A DNA stretch of 64,000 nt from Chitinophagaceae bacterium (lineage in GTDB: Bacteria; Bacteroidota; Bacteroidia; Chitinophagales; Chitinophagaceae): positions 26,278 to 90,277 of the forward strand of contig JAEUVO010000086.1 in the NCBI GenBank assembly GCA_016786885.1, given 5' to 3'. Shown here piece by piece: positions 57,884 through 64,000 of this stretch. The translations under genes were made by a program, and so were the position numbers. Below the pieces are notes generated by a model that made no database searches, was not told where the DNA came from, and was given only the letters and a program-made list of their open reading frames with translations. Each line of letters begins with the position of its first letter. Within the stretch, counting starts at the first letter, position 1.

Positions 57884-58444
57884 ATGATAAAAAAATTAGC
57901 CGGTGAAGTCTGGAAGCCACTTATTTTTTCCGGATGGAGGCAATTACGCAATCGCTATGCTGTATCCAGTTTTGGACGCATCGCTAGTTATAAAAAAGAC
58001 ATATTGAATGATGGCAAAACACTAAGTGGTTCATTAACGACCGGGTACAGAACATTGAACCTGCACCGGCCTAACAACAAGGGCACCTTGTATATCCATC
58101 GTGAAATGGCAAAGATCTTTTTGAAGAAAGCTTCACCCCGCTATAAATATGTGATACATCAAAATCACAACAAACTTGATAATAATATTAAGAATCTTCG
58201 CTGGGCCACCTTAGATCAAATGATGGCTCATCAGCAATATAGTCCTGCTAAAATCGCTTATAAGGAGAAGCAGGCTAATAAAACGGAGGGACTTAAACTT
58301 ACTGCCACGCAGGTGAAAAAGATCAAAACTATTCTCAACAGTAAGAACCGGAGTATTACTATTAAGCAATTGGCACAAAAGTATAATGTTAGTGAAATGA
58401 CAATGTACCGGATCAAAAGCGGTGAGAACTGGGGAAGGATATAA
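57884..58444 (+). CDS. NUMOD4-HNH endonuclease-like protein with C-terminal HTH
   Basis: A 186-residue protein with an N-terminal NUMOD4 DNA-binding motif (EVWKPLIFSGWRQLRNRYAV, SSFGRIAS), an HNH-type nuclease core (YVIHQNHNKLDNNIKNLRWAT, read from about residue 89), and a C-terminal helix-turn-helix (SITIKQLAQKYNVSEMTMYRI). This is the build of free-standing homing or phage-type HNH endonucleases. In the core the usual H-I-D-G is H-Q-N-H, so the first metal-ligand region is altered and activity is uncertain. It lies alone between ligA and the DUF2461 gene with 111- and 81-bp gaps. It may be a domesticated mobile gene. Confidence 0.82.
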   Translation: MIKKLAGEVWKPLIFSGWRQLRNRYAVSSFGRIASYKKDILNDGKTLSGSLTTGYRTLNLHRPNNKGTLYIHREMAKIFLKKASPRYKYVIHQNHNKLDNNIKNLRWATLDQMMAHQQYSPAKIAYKEKQANKTEGLKLTATQVKKIKTILNSKNRSITIKQLAQKYNVSEMTMYRIKSGENWGRI

Positions 58445-58446
58445 AA

Positions 58447-58480
58447 AGTTTATAGTTATTAGTTCATAGTTTATAGTTGG
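58447..58480. repeat. short AT-rich direct repeat
   Basis: AGTTTATAGTT occurs twice around ATTAGTTC, in a 34-bp tract of TTTATAGTT/TTCATAGTT units just after the HNH gene. Tracts of this kind are common between genes in Bacteroidota genomes. No function can be assigned. Confidence 0.55.
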
Positions 58481-58525
58481 GCACAGTATTGCTTATCTGC
58501 ATTATCTTAGCAAAAACGCAAAAAA

Positions 58526-59194
58526 ATGCTAAGCCTTTCCACAATTAAATTCCTGAAAGACCTCAAGAAGAATAACAATAAACCCTGGTTTGATAACAAC
58601 CGGAAAGAATATGAAAAGGCCAAAACAGATTTCAGCCAGTTTATTCAGAAGGTTATTGACCAGCTTGCCAAAAAAGACCCGTCTGTAAAATCATTGGTAG
58701 CCAAAGATTGTATGTTTCGCATCAACCGTGATGTTCGCTTCTCAAAAGATAAATCTCCTTATAAAACGAATATGGGGGCTTATATAAACAGGGGAGGTAA
58801 AAAATCTTTGTTTGCAGGCTATTATTTCCATTGTGAGCCCGGCCAAAGCTTCACAGGCGGTGGTTTATGGATGCCAATGCCTCTTGAGTTAAATAAAGTG
58901 AGGCAGGAAATTGATTACAATTTTGCAGCATTTAAGAAAATTATCAGTTCCAAAAAGTTCAAATCTGTATACACTGATCTTTCCCGTGACGCTGAATATG
59001 TACTAACCCGTTTACCCAAAGGGTATGAAACTGATAATCCTGCCGCCGAGTATCTGAAGCTGAAAAGCTTTGTGGCAATGACATCATTAAAGGATACTGC
59101 CCTTACATCAAAAGATCTGGTAAAAAAAACGGTTGCAGCATTAGAAGCGCTGCAACCGGTAATAAATTTTATTAATCAGTCTTTAACCGAGTAA
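58526..59194 (+). CDS. DUF2461 family protein
   Basis: A 222-residue cytoplasmic protein of the DUF2461 (TIGR02453) family, function unknown. Family marks are FLKDLKKNNNKPWFDNNRKEY at the N-terminus, FRINRDVRFSKDKSPYKTNMGAY in the middle (about residues 68-90), and the GGGLWMP turn near 112. A zinc or nucleic-acid role has not been shown. It starts 81 bp after the HNH gene with a short A-rich upstream sequence. Its last 12 bases overlap the end of the convergent asd gene, so antisense overlap of the two mRNA 3' ends is expected. Confidence 0.88.
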   Translation: MLSLSTIKFLKDLKKNNNKPWFDNNRKEYEKAKTDFSQFIQKVIDQLAKKDPSVKSLVAKDCMFRINRDVRFSKDKSPYKTNMGAYINRGGKKSLFAGYYFHCEPGQSFTGGGLWMPMPLELNKVRQEIDYNFAAFKKIISSKKFKSVYTDLSRDAEYVLTRLPKGYETDNPAAEYLKLKSFVAMTSLKDTALTSKDLVKKTVAALEALQPVINFINQSLTE

Positions 59195-60193
59195 TCCTTT
59201 AGCATGTAAATATTCAGCTATTTGCACGGCATTGGTTGCAGCCCCCTTCCTGAGATTATCAGACACCACCCACATGTTCAAAGTATTTGGCTGGCTTTCA
59301 TCTCTTCTTAATCTGCCAACAAACACTTCATCTTTTTCATGTGCATCTTTAGGCATGGGGTATTGTTGCATGGCTGTATCATCCACTACTACTACACCAG
59401 GAGCGGATTGCAACAACGACCTCACCTCGCTTAATTCGAAATCCTTTTCAAACTCTACATTCACTGCTTCGCTGTGTCCGCCCATTACCGGGATACGGAC
59501 AGTAGTGGCAGTAACACGAATCGAATCGTCCCGCATGATCTTACAGGTTTCTTTTACCATTTTCATTTCCTCTTTAGTGTAGCCGTTGTCAAGGAACACA
59601 TCTATCTGCGGGATCACATTAAGATCAATCGGGTATTTATAAGCCATTGGATAATCAGCATTCTCCCCTTTCACTTCTTTCACTCTTTCTCCTCTTAACT
59701 GTTCAACCGCTTTCACTCCCGTTCCGGTCACACTCTGGTACGTACTCACCACAATTCTTTTAATACCATATTTTTTATGCAGTGGATTTAAGGCCACTAC
59801 CATTTGAATAGTTGAACAGTTAGGATTTGCAATGATCTTATCATTTGCCGTAAGAATATCTGCATTGATCTCGGGAACAACTAATGGTTTGGAAGGATCC
59901 ATTCTCCAGGCAGATGAGTTATCAATCACAGTAATTCCTGCCGCTGCAAATTTTGGTGCCCATTCCAGCGATGTACTACCTCCCGCAGAAAAAATAGCTA
60001 CAGCAGGCTTAGCAGCAATTCCATCCGTCATACTCACTACCTTATACTTATTACCCTTAAACTCCACTTCCTTGCCCACTGATCTTTCAGATGCAACCGG
60101 CACTAATTCTGTAACCGGGAAGTTTCTTTCTGCCAATACTTGTAACATTTTGGTACCTACTAATCCTGTGGCACCTACTACTGCAACTTTCAT
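59183..60193 (-). CDS. asd: aspartate-semialdehyde dehydrogenase
   Basis: Reduces aspartyl phosphate to aspartate semialdehyde with NADPH, the branch point to lysine, threonine, methionine and isoleucine. The 336-residue protein has the N-terminal Rossmann motif GATGLVGTKML, the active-site Cys126 in ANPNCSTIQMV, and the substrate-binding IPVMGGHSEAVNVEFE (about residues 235-250). The length is normal. It has a ribosome-binding-like AGGAGG 7 bp before the start (minus-strand reading ACAAGGAGGATAAA). It is preceded by a leader peptide and attenuator (60265-60376), which predicts control by the supply of its end products. It converges with the DUF2461 gene. Confidence 0.96.
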   Translation of the reverse strand: MKVAVVGATGLVGTKMLQVLAERNFPVTELVPVASERSVGKEVEFKGNKYKVVSMTDGIAAKPAVAIFSAGGSTSLEWAPKFAAAGITVIDNSSAWRMDPSKPLVVPEINADILTANDKIIANPNCSTIQMVVALNPLHKKYGIKRIVVSTYQSVTGTGVKAVEQLRGERVKEVKGENADYPMAYKYPIDLNVIPQIDVFLDNGYTKEEMKMVKETCKIMRDDSIRVTATTVRIPVMGGHSEAVNVEFEKDFELSEVRSLLQSAPGVVVVDDTAMQQYPMPKDAHEKDEVFVGRLRRDESQPNTLNMWVVSDNLRKGAATNAVQIAEYLHAKGLLG

Positions 60194-60264
60194 TTTATCC
60201 TCCTTGTCTTCCGCCAGCCGGCAGAAGGGTTTAATTGTTAATGAAAATTTTTTCGCAAAAAATA

Positions 60265-60286
60265 AGGCCCTCCGAATGGAAGGCCT
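60265..60286 (-). terminator. attenuator terminator upstream of asd
   Basis: On the minus strand AGGCCTTCC, loop ATTC, GGAGGGCCT forms a 9-bp stem with one G-U pair, followed at once by a U-rich run (TTATTTTTT). It lies between the leader peptide and asd. Its 5' arm is also part of GCAGGCCTTCC (60278-60288), which can pair instead with GGAAGGTTTGC (60320-60330) as an 11-bp antiterminator including two G-U pairs. Confidence 0.82.
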
Positions 60287-60319
60287 GCTAAACTTTTATG
60301 CCGCTACACACATAACGCT

Positions 60320-60343
60320 GCAAACCTTCCCTCAGGAATGTTT
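60320..60343 (-). promoter_or_regulatory. pause hairpin (regions 1 and 2) of the asd attenuator
   Basis: AAACATTCC (region 1, last codons of the leader peptide) and GGAAGGTTT (region 2), separated by the loop TGAG that contains part of the leader stop codon, form a 9-bp stem with one mismatch. Region 2 extended to GGAAGGTTTGC is the antiterminator arm. This 1:2, 2:3, 3:4 alternation is the classic ribosome-dependent attenuator layout. Confidence 0.7.
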
Positions 60344-60376
60344 CTTAATGCGTTTTGTATGTTTCATTGTAATCAT
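60332..60376 (-). CDS. leader peptide of asd attenuator (MITMKHTKRIKKHS)
   Basis: A 14-codon open frame on the minus strand. Ten of its 14 residues are Lys (4), Thr (2), Ile (2) or Met (2), the four amino acids made downstream of aspartate semialdehyde, the product of the asd gene 139 bp further on. The stop codon lies in the loop of the pause hairpin. A ribosome stalled for one of these charged tRNAs would cover region 1 and free region 2 to form the antiterminator. Translation could also begin at the second ATG (MKHTKRIKKHS). The frame is very short, so the evidence is its composition and the surrounding RNA folds, not homology. Confidence 0.7.
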   Translation of the reverse strand: MITMKHTKRIKKHS

Positions 60377-60383
60377 TGCGGTG

Positions 60384-60415
60384 CAAAAATAGGCGGGCAA
60401 CAAGTTCCAGCCAAA
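60384..60415 (-). promoter_or_regulatory. promoter of the asd leader
   Basis: On the minus strand TTTG (60412-60415), a 20-bp spacer and TATTTTTG (60384-60391) match the Bacteroidota -33/-7 consensus TTTG and TAnnTTTG exactly. Transcription would start a few bases before the leader-peptide ATG at 60376, so the leader mRNA has almost no 5' untranslated region. Confidence 0.75.
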
Positions 60416-60474
60416 AAAATCGCTCATAAATTTCAAGTATTACAATTTTGAAATGATTATTTAACTTGTACACA

Positions 60475-62187
60475 ATGAAATCAACCTTATCCCTTTTACT
60501 TTTCTTTTTACTTACACCTGTTTGTTTGCCTGCACAAAACAGGTATGATGTGATAATAGATGAAATAATGGCCGATCCTTCACCTCAGGTAGCTTTGCCA
60601 AATAGTGAATGGATTGAATTAAAGAATACCACTTCTTCACCCGTCAATTTACAGAACTGGCGTATCGGGGATGCAACTGGCCAAAGCGGACCGATGCCAA
60701 ATTTCATTTTACAACCAGATAGTTTTGTCATTGTTTGTACAGGTAGTGCTGTAGCTGCCATGTCAGCTTTTGGAACAACTATTTCAGTTACCAGTTTCCC
60801 GTCTTTGGATAATGATGGAGATCAGTTATTCATTAAAGCAGCCAATGGTACTATCATTCATGCCATTGCATATACATCAGGCTGGTATCAGAATGACTTA
60901 AAAAAAGAAGGCGGCTGGACATTAGAGATGATCGATACCAAAAATCCTTGTGCCGGTATCAGCAACTGGAAAGCAGGTGTTAATGCTGCTGGCGGCACTC
61001 CTGGCAAAAGAAATTCGGTTGATGCTGCTAATACTGATGCAACAGCGCCACAATTAAAAAGAGCATACACAACAGATAATGTAACCATCATACTCGTATA
61101 CGACGAGCCGGTAGATAGTTTGTCCGGGGCAACAGTCAGCAGCTATTCCGTTGATGGAGGCCAGACGCTGATAAGTGCCGCTTCTATTGCACCTTTATTT
61201 AACCAGGTACAGCTAAAAACAGCTGCTCCTTTACAAGCTAACATGGTTTACAATATCACAGCAAACAACATAAAAGATTGCAAAGGCAATATCATTGGTA
61301 ATGCCAACAAAGTAAGAGTGGGCTTGCCTGAAGATGCAGCAACAGGGGAATTTATAATCAATGAAATTCTTTTTAACCCCCGAAGCAATGCTTTTGATTA
61401 TGTGGAATTTTATAACAACAGCACCAAAATATTTGATGCCTCCAAACTATATATCGCTAACCGCAACAGCAGTGGTGCTGTCAGCTCCATTAAAGCATTG
61501 AGCAGTGTACCATTGTATATTTTCCCGGGAGATTATATAGTAGAAACAGAAAATGCCGATAATCTTTCGCTGCAATACCTGGTGAAGAACCCGGATCATG
61601 TATTACTCATTTCATCACCACCCTCTTTTCCGGATGATGAAGGAACAGTGATAACATTAAACTTCCAGGGAAATGTAATAGACGAAGTGAAGTATAAAGA
61701 CGACTGGCATTTTAAACTTATTGATAATGCCGAAGGAGTAGCGTTAGAAAGGATTGATCCTGCAGGGATATCACAAGATGCTGCCAACTGGACCAGCGCC
61801 GCCTCCACATCAGGATATGGAACACCCACATACAAAAATTCACAGTATAAATTGCTCAGCAGTATTAACGCCGTGATTGCAGTAACCCCAAAAGTTTTTT
61901 CACCTGATAATGATGGCCGGGATGATATTGCTACCATTCAATATAAAGTAACTGAGCTGGGTTATATTGCCAACATAACCATCTTCGATGCTTCGGGTAG
62001 ACCAGTTAGAAATCTGGTCCGCAACGGCACATTGGGATTAGAGGGCTACTGGAACTGGGATGGACTGGACGACAAAGGCCTCAAACTACCTGTAGGTACT
62101 TATATTCTGTTTACTGAGATATTCAACCTGCAGGGAAAGAAAGAAAAATTTAAGACTGCGGTAGTGCTGGCAAGGAAAATAAATTAA
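60475..62187 (+). CDS. exported lamin-tail-domain protein with FlgD-like C-terminal domain
   Basis: A 570-residue exported protein. After a signal peptide (LLLFFLLTPVCLPAQ) come a lamin-tail domain (IIDEIMADPSPQVALPNSEW, residues about 25-125), an SbsA-like Ig domain (about 190-285), a second lamin-tail domain (FIINEILFNPRSNAFDYVEF, about 295-460) and a C-terminal FlgD-like Ig domain (FSPDNDGRDDIATIQ, GYWNWDGLDDKGLKLPVGTY). The last resembles sorting or surface-attachment domains of Bacteroidota. Such proteins are often surface-exposed, with unknown roles, perhaps binding DNA or matrix. I chose the ATG at 60475 since the TTG at 60466 adds three residues only. Confidence 0.82.
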   Translation: MKSTLSLLLFFLLTPVCLPAQNRYDVIIDEIMADPSPQVALPNSEWIELKNTTSSPVNLQNWRIGDATGQSGPMPNFILQPDSFVIVCTGSAVAAMSAFGTTISVTSFPSLDNDGDQLFIKAANGTIIHAIAYTSGWYQNDLKKEGGWTLEMIDTKNPCAGISNWKAGVNAAGGTPGKRNSVDAANTDATAPQLKRAYTTDNVTIILVYDEPVDSLSGATVSSYSVDGGQTLISAASIAPLFNQVQLKTAAPLQANMVYNITANNIKDCKGNIIGNANKVRVGLPEDAATGEFIINEILFNPRSNAFDYVEFYNNSTKIFDASKLYIANRNSSGAVSSIKALSSVPLYIFPGDYIVETENADNLSLQYLVKNPDHVLLISSPPSFPDDEGTVITLNFQGNVIDEVKYKDDWHFKLIDNAEGVALERIDPAGISQDAANWTSAASTSGYGTPTYKNSQYKLLSSINAVIAVTPKVFSPDNDGRDDIATIQYKVTELGYIANITIFDASGRPVRNLVRNGTLGLEGYWNWDGLDDKGLKLPVGTYILFTEIFNLQGKKEKFKTAVVLARKIN

Positions 62188-62216
62188 AAAAGCCGCTTTA
62201 GATAAAAGCAGCTTTT
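62188..62216. terminator. bidirectional terminator between convergent genes
   Basis: AAAAGCCGCTTT and AAAGCAGCTTTT pair as a 12-bp stem with one mismatch around the loop AGATA, with A- and T-rich ends on the two sides. It lies just after the lamin-tail gene stop and 26 bp from the stop of the convergent kinase, so it can serve both. Confidence 0.82.
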
Positions 62217-62242
62217 GGTTATACATCGTATAAATTCGGGAG

Positions 62243-63166
62243 TTACACTAATTCAATATCAAAACTCACCAGGTCCTTAAATTGTTGTATCCTGTTATTA
62301 ATATCTTCCTGGTTGATCTCTTTCAGTCTCGTAGGACCGAATTTTTCCACACAAAAACTTGCCATAGCAGAACCAACAATAATAGCCCGTTTCATGTTAT
62401 CAAAAGATATATCACCTGTTTTTGCCAAATGACCAATGAAACCACCAGCAAAAGTATCCCCGGCTCCTGTGGGGTCAAATACATCCTCTAATGGCAATGC
62501 CGGAGCATAAAACACTTCGTCATCCTGGAATAATAAAGCGCCGTGTTCACCTTTCTTGATGATCACATATTTCGGCCCCATTTGCATAATACTTTTAGCC
62601 GCTTTCACCAATGAAAATAATCCAGTTAATTGCCTTGCTTCTGCGTCATTCACAATCAGCATATCTACATACTTCAGCACAATTTTTAATTCTGCCATTG
62701 CCGACTCCATCCAGAAGTTCATTGTATCCATTGCAATGAGCTTGGGCCTCTTTTTCATTTCCTGTATCACATTCAGCTGAATCTTCGGTGCCAGGTTGCC
62801 CAGCATCAGGAACTCAGCGCCCTGGTAACTATCGGGCACTTTAGGATCAAAATCAGCCAGTACATTCAGATCGGTTGCTAATGTATCCCGGCTGTTCATG
62901 TCTTCGTGATAACGTCCGCTCCAGAAAAATGATTTTTTATCCGGCACGATCTCCACTCCATCAAGATGCACTCCCCTGCTCCTGAGTTCATCCAGCTCTT
63001 CCTGCGGAAAATCGTTTCCTATAATAGATATCTGTTGAACCGGTTTCACAAAATTGCTGGCTGCATATGCCACATAAGTGGCTGAACCTCCTACAATCTT
63101 CGAAATTTTACCAAAAGGGGTTTCAATAGCATCAAAAGCCATTGTTCCGACCGTAATTAAAGACAT
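62243..63166 (-). CDS. PfkB-family carbohydrate/nucleoside kinase
   Basis: A 307-residue cytoplasmic kinase of the ribokinase/PfkB family, adenosine-kinase-like branch. The early GGSATYVAYAASNF (about residues 27-40) and the DPTGAGDTFAGGFIGHL signature (about 231-247) with the catalytic Asp of GAGD are clear. The substrate is uncertain: fructose, ribose, adenosine or a nucleoside are all possible. It differs from the fructokinase at 32382 in its N-terminal GTMAFDAIETPFG. It stands alone, divergent from the small exported protein. A minus-strand TAGGTTTG (63207-63214) may be its -7 element; a -33 partner at usual spacing is not clear. Confidence 0.9.
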   Translation of the reverse strand: MSLITVGTMAFDAIETPFGKISKIVGGSATYVAYAASNFVKPVQQISIIGNDFPQEELDELRSRGVHLDGVEIVPDKKSFFWSGRYHEDMNSRDTLATDLNVLADFDPKVPDSYQGAEFLMLGNLAPKIQLNVIQEMKKRPKLIAMDTMNFWMESAMAELKIVLKYVDMLIVNDAEARQLTGLFSLVKAAKSIMQMGPKYVIIKKGEHGALLFQDDEVFYAPALPLEDVFDPTGAGDTFAGGFIGHLAKTGDISFDNMKRAIIVGSAMASFCVEKFGPTRLKEINQEDINNRIQQFKDLVSFDIELV

Positions 63167-63258
63167 AGAAACTAGTATTGTTATTACAAAATGCCAATGC
63201 GGCGTGCAAACCTACATGAATTTTGCATACCTGAAAAAAGCAATAACTGCTGTTTTAA

Positions 63259-63266
63259 TAACTTTG
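63259..63266 (+). promoter_or_regulatory. -7 promoter element next to start codon
   Basis: TAACTTTG matches the Bacteroidota -7 consensus TAnnTTTG and is separated from the ATG at 63271 by four bases. No convincing -33 TTTG is found at the usual spacing. Confidence 0.45.
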
Positions 63267-63270
63267 ACAA

Positions 63271-63873
63271 ATGGTCAGTTCCGGGATTATTAAGAAGCTT
63301 GTCTTTCTATTGGTGATACTTTTTTTTCAAACTGGTTTGAAAGCCCAGTTTGACACCAGCTTTGTCAAAAAGAATATTAAGGCTTGTGCGGATAGTCTTG
63401 CTACAGGTTTTAAAGGCAGAAACTGGGATCTATTTTCCCGATATACCAATCCATCGATCATTGGCACAATGGGAGGCCGCTCTGAATTCATTAATTATAT
63501 TGCCCGTGCCTTTGGACCAATTCCAGCTGCCGCATGGAAGATATATGATCCGGGAAAAGTATTACAAGTAATTAAATCAGGTAATGATTTTCAGTCGGTC
63601 ATTGAACTTCAGTCGGTCATTGAGTGGGATGGTAAAAGAATTACAACTATATTATACCTTGTTGGTCAATCCTGGGATGGCGGACTTTTTTGGACTTTTT
63701 TTGACTCACAGAATGATGTGAAAGCAGCCAAACAAATTAAACCTGACCTGAGTAATGAACTGATCATACCCGCAAAAAATGAAAAGGTTGAAGCTTTACA
63801 CCCCCCTATCCCTTTAAAACCAGCAAACGAACCTGGTAATAACAAACCAACCGGAAAAGCAGGAAATGACTGA
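63271..63873 (+). CDS. exported protein of unknown function
   Basis: A 200-residue protein with a signal peptide (LVFLLVILFFQTGLKAQ) and a mature part beginning FDTSFVKKNIKACADSLATG. The fold looks like an alpha/beta cystatin- or NTF2-like domain (SRYTNPSIIGTMGGRSEFIN), but I do not recognise a family. It contains an 18-bp in-frame tandem duplication that doubles SVIELQ (residues about 107-118). The C-terminal tail is Pro/Asn/Lys-rich. The only ATG start lies 4 bp after a perfect -7 element TAACTTTG (63259-63266), so the mRNA may be leaderless. Downstream is a TetR regulator gene. Confidence 0.72.
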   Translation: MVSSGIIKKLVFLLVILFFQTGLKAQFDTSFVKKNIKACADSLATGFKGRNWDLFSRYTNPSIIGTMGGRSEFINYIARAFGPIPAAAWKIYDPGKVLQVIKSGNDFQSVIELQSVIEWDGKRITTILYLVGQSWDGGLFWTFFDSQNDVKAAKQIKPDLSNELIIPAKNEKVEALHPPIPLKPANEPGNNKPTGKAGND

Positions 63874-63907
63874 TTATTCTCATAATTTTCTTAATATCAC
63901 GGTTCAT

Positions 63908-63915
63908 TATCTTTG
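63908..63915 (+). promoter_or_regulatory. -7 promoter element next to TetR start codon
   Basis: TATCTTTG matches TAnnTTTG exactly and is followed three bases later by the ATG at 63919. Same geometry as at 63259. Confidence 0.45.
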
Positions 63916-63918
63916 AGT

Positions 63919-64000
63919 ATGGCGAAGGCACAACGAAAAAAAGCTTCCAAGAAAGGTCTGATATTGATCAAGGCCGCTGCAATGTTCCGTGAAAAAGGTT
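63919..64000 (+). CDS. TetR/AcrR-family transcriptional regulator, cut by window end
   Basis: Only the first 27 codons are present. They read MAKAQRKKASKKGLILIKAA followed by AMFREKG, the basic tail and first helix of a TetR helix-turn-helix domain (the usual pattern is ILxAAxxLFxExGY). The gene continues past the window edge, so ligand-binding domain and targets are unknown. It starts 45 bp after the exported-protein gene. Confidence 0.7.
   Translation, partial: MAKAQRKKASKKGLILIKAAAMFREKG

Overview
The window comes from a Bacteroidota chromosome, most likely a Chitinophagaceae-type soil or freshwater bacterium. The evidence is two SusC/SusD pairs, SusE-like lipoproteins, a type IX secretion C-terminal signal, TAnnTTTG-type -7 promoter elements, and many short lipoprotein signal peptides. 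Most of it is carbohydrate-utilisation DNA. I saw no tRNA, rRNA, CRISPR array, IS element or prophage gene.

Region 1 (0.7-15.4 kb, minus strand) is a beta-1,4-galactan (pectic galactan) utilisation locus read as one long transcription unit: SusC, SusD, two SusE-like lipoproteins, a lipoprotein GH53 endo-galactanase, a rare-looking GH2-GH53 fusion (beta-galactosidase plus endo-galactanase), galactokinase and a sodium/sugar symporter. Together they bind, cut, import and phosphorylate galactose. A perfect 30-bp palindrome splits the binding-protein genes from the enzyme genes. The susC upstream region holds a palindrome between two direct repeats. An HD-domain protein lies at the left edge and a divergent exported GH65 enzyme at 15.8 kb.

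Region 2 (17.8-26.4 kb, plus strand) is not a sugar locus. It carries two vanadium-haloperoxidase/PAP2-type lipoproteins around a predicted beta-barrel, then a tight operon of three AhpD-like proteins (the middle one frameshifted), an MFS transporter and a DUF3179 membrane protein. This is the least understood part of the window.

Region 3 (26.5-55.5 kb) is an alpha-glucoside/alpha-glucan region: LacI regulator, MFS transporter and cytoplasmic trehalase (plus strand); facing them an operon of SLC45-like transporter, GH13 alpha-glucosidase, sugar porter, fructokinase and amylosucrase (minus); a GyrI-like protein; two very large FG-GAP/UnbV lipoproteins; a second SusC/SusD pair; a second LacI regulator; a degenerate Nudix regulator; and a T9SS-secreted GH13 amylase. 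LacI-type operator-like sites (GCAAwCGwTTGC) recur next to the transporter, susC and regulator genes, several touching the start codon.

Region 4 (55.6-64 kb) is mostly housekeeping: NAD-dependent DNA ligase, a NUMOD4-HNH protein, a DUF2461 protein, aspartate-semialdehyde dehydrogenase, a lamin-tail exported protein, a PfkB kinase, a small exported protein and the start of a TetR regulator. Upstream of asd is a textbook-like attenuator: a 14-codon leader peptide rich in Lys, Thr, Ile and Met codons, followed by three mutually exclusive hairpins. It is the strongest regulatory discovery in the window.
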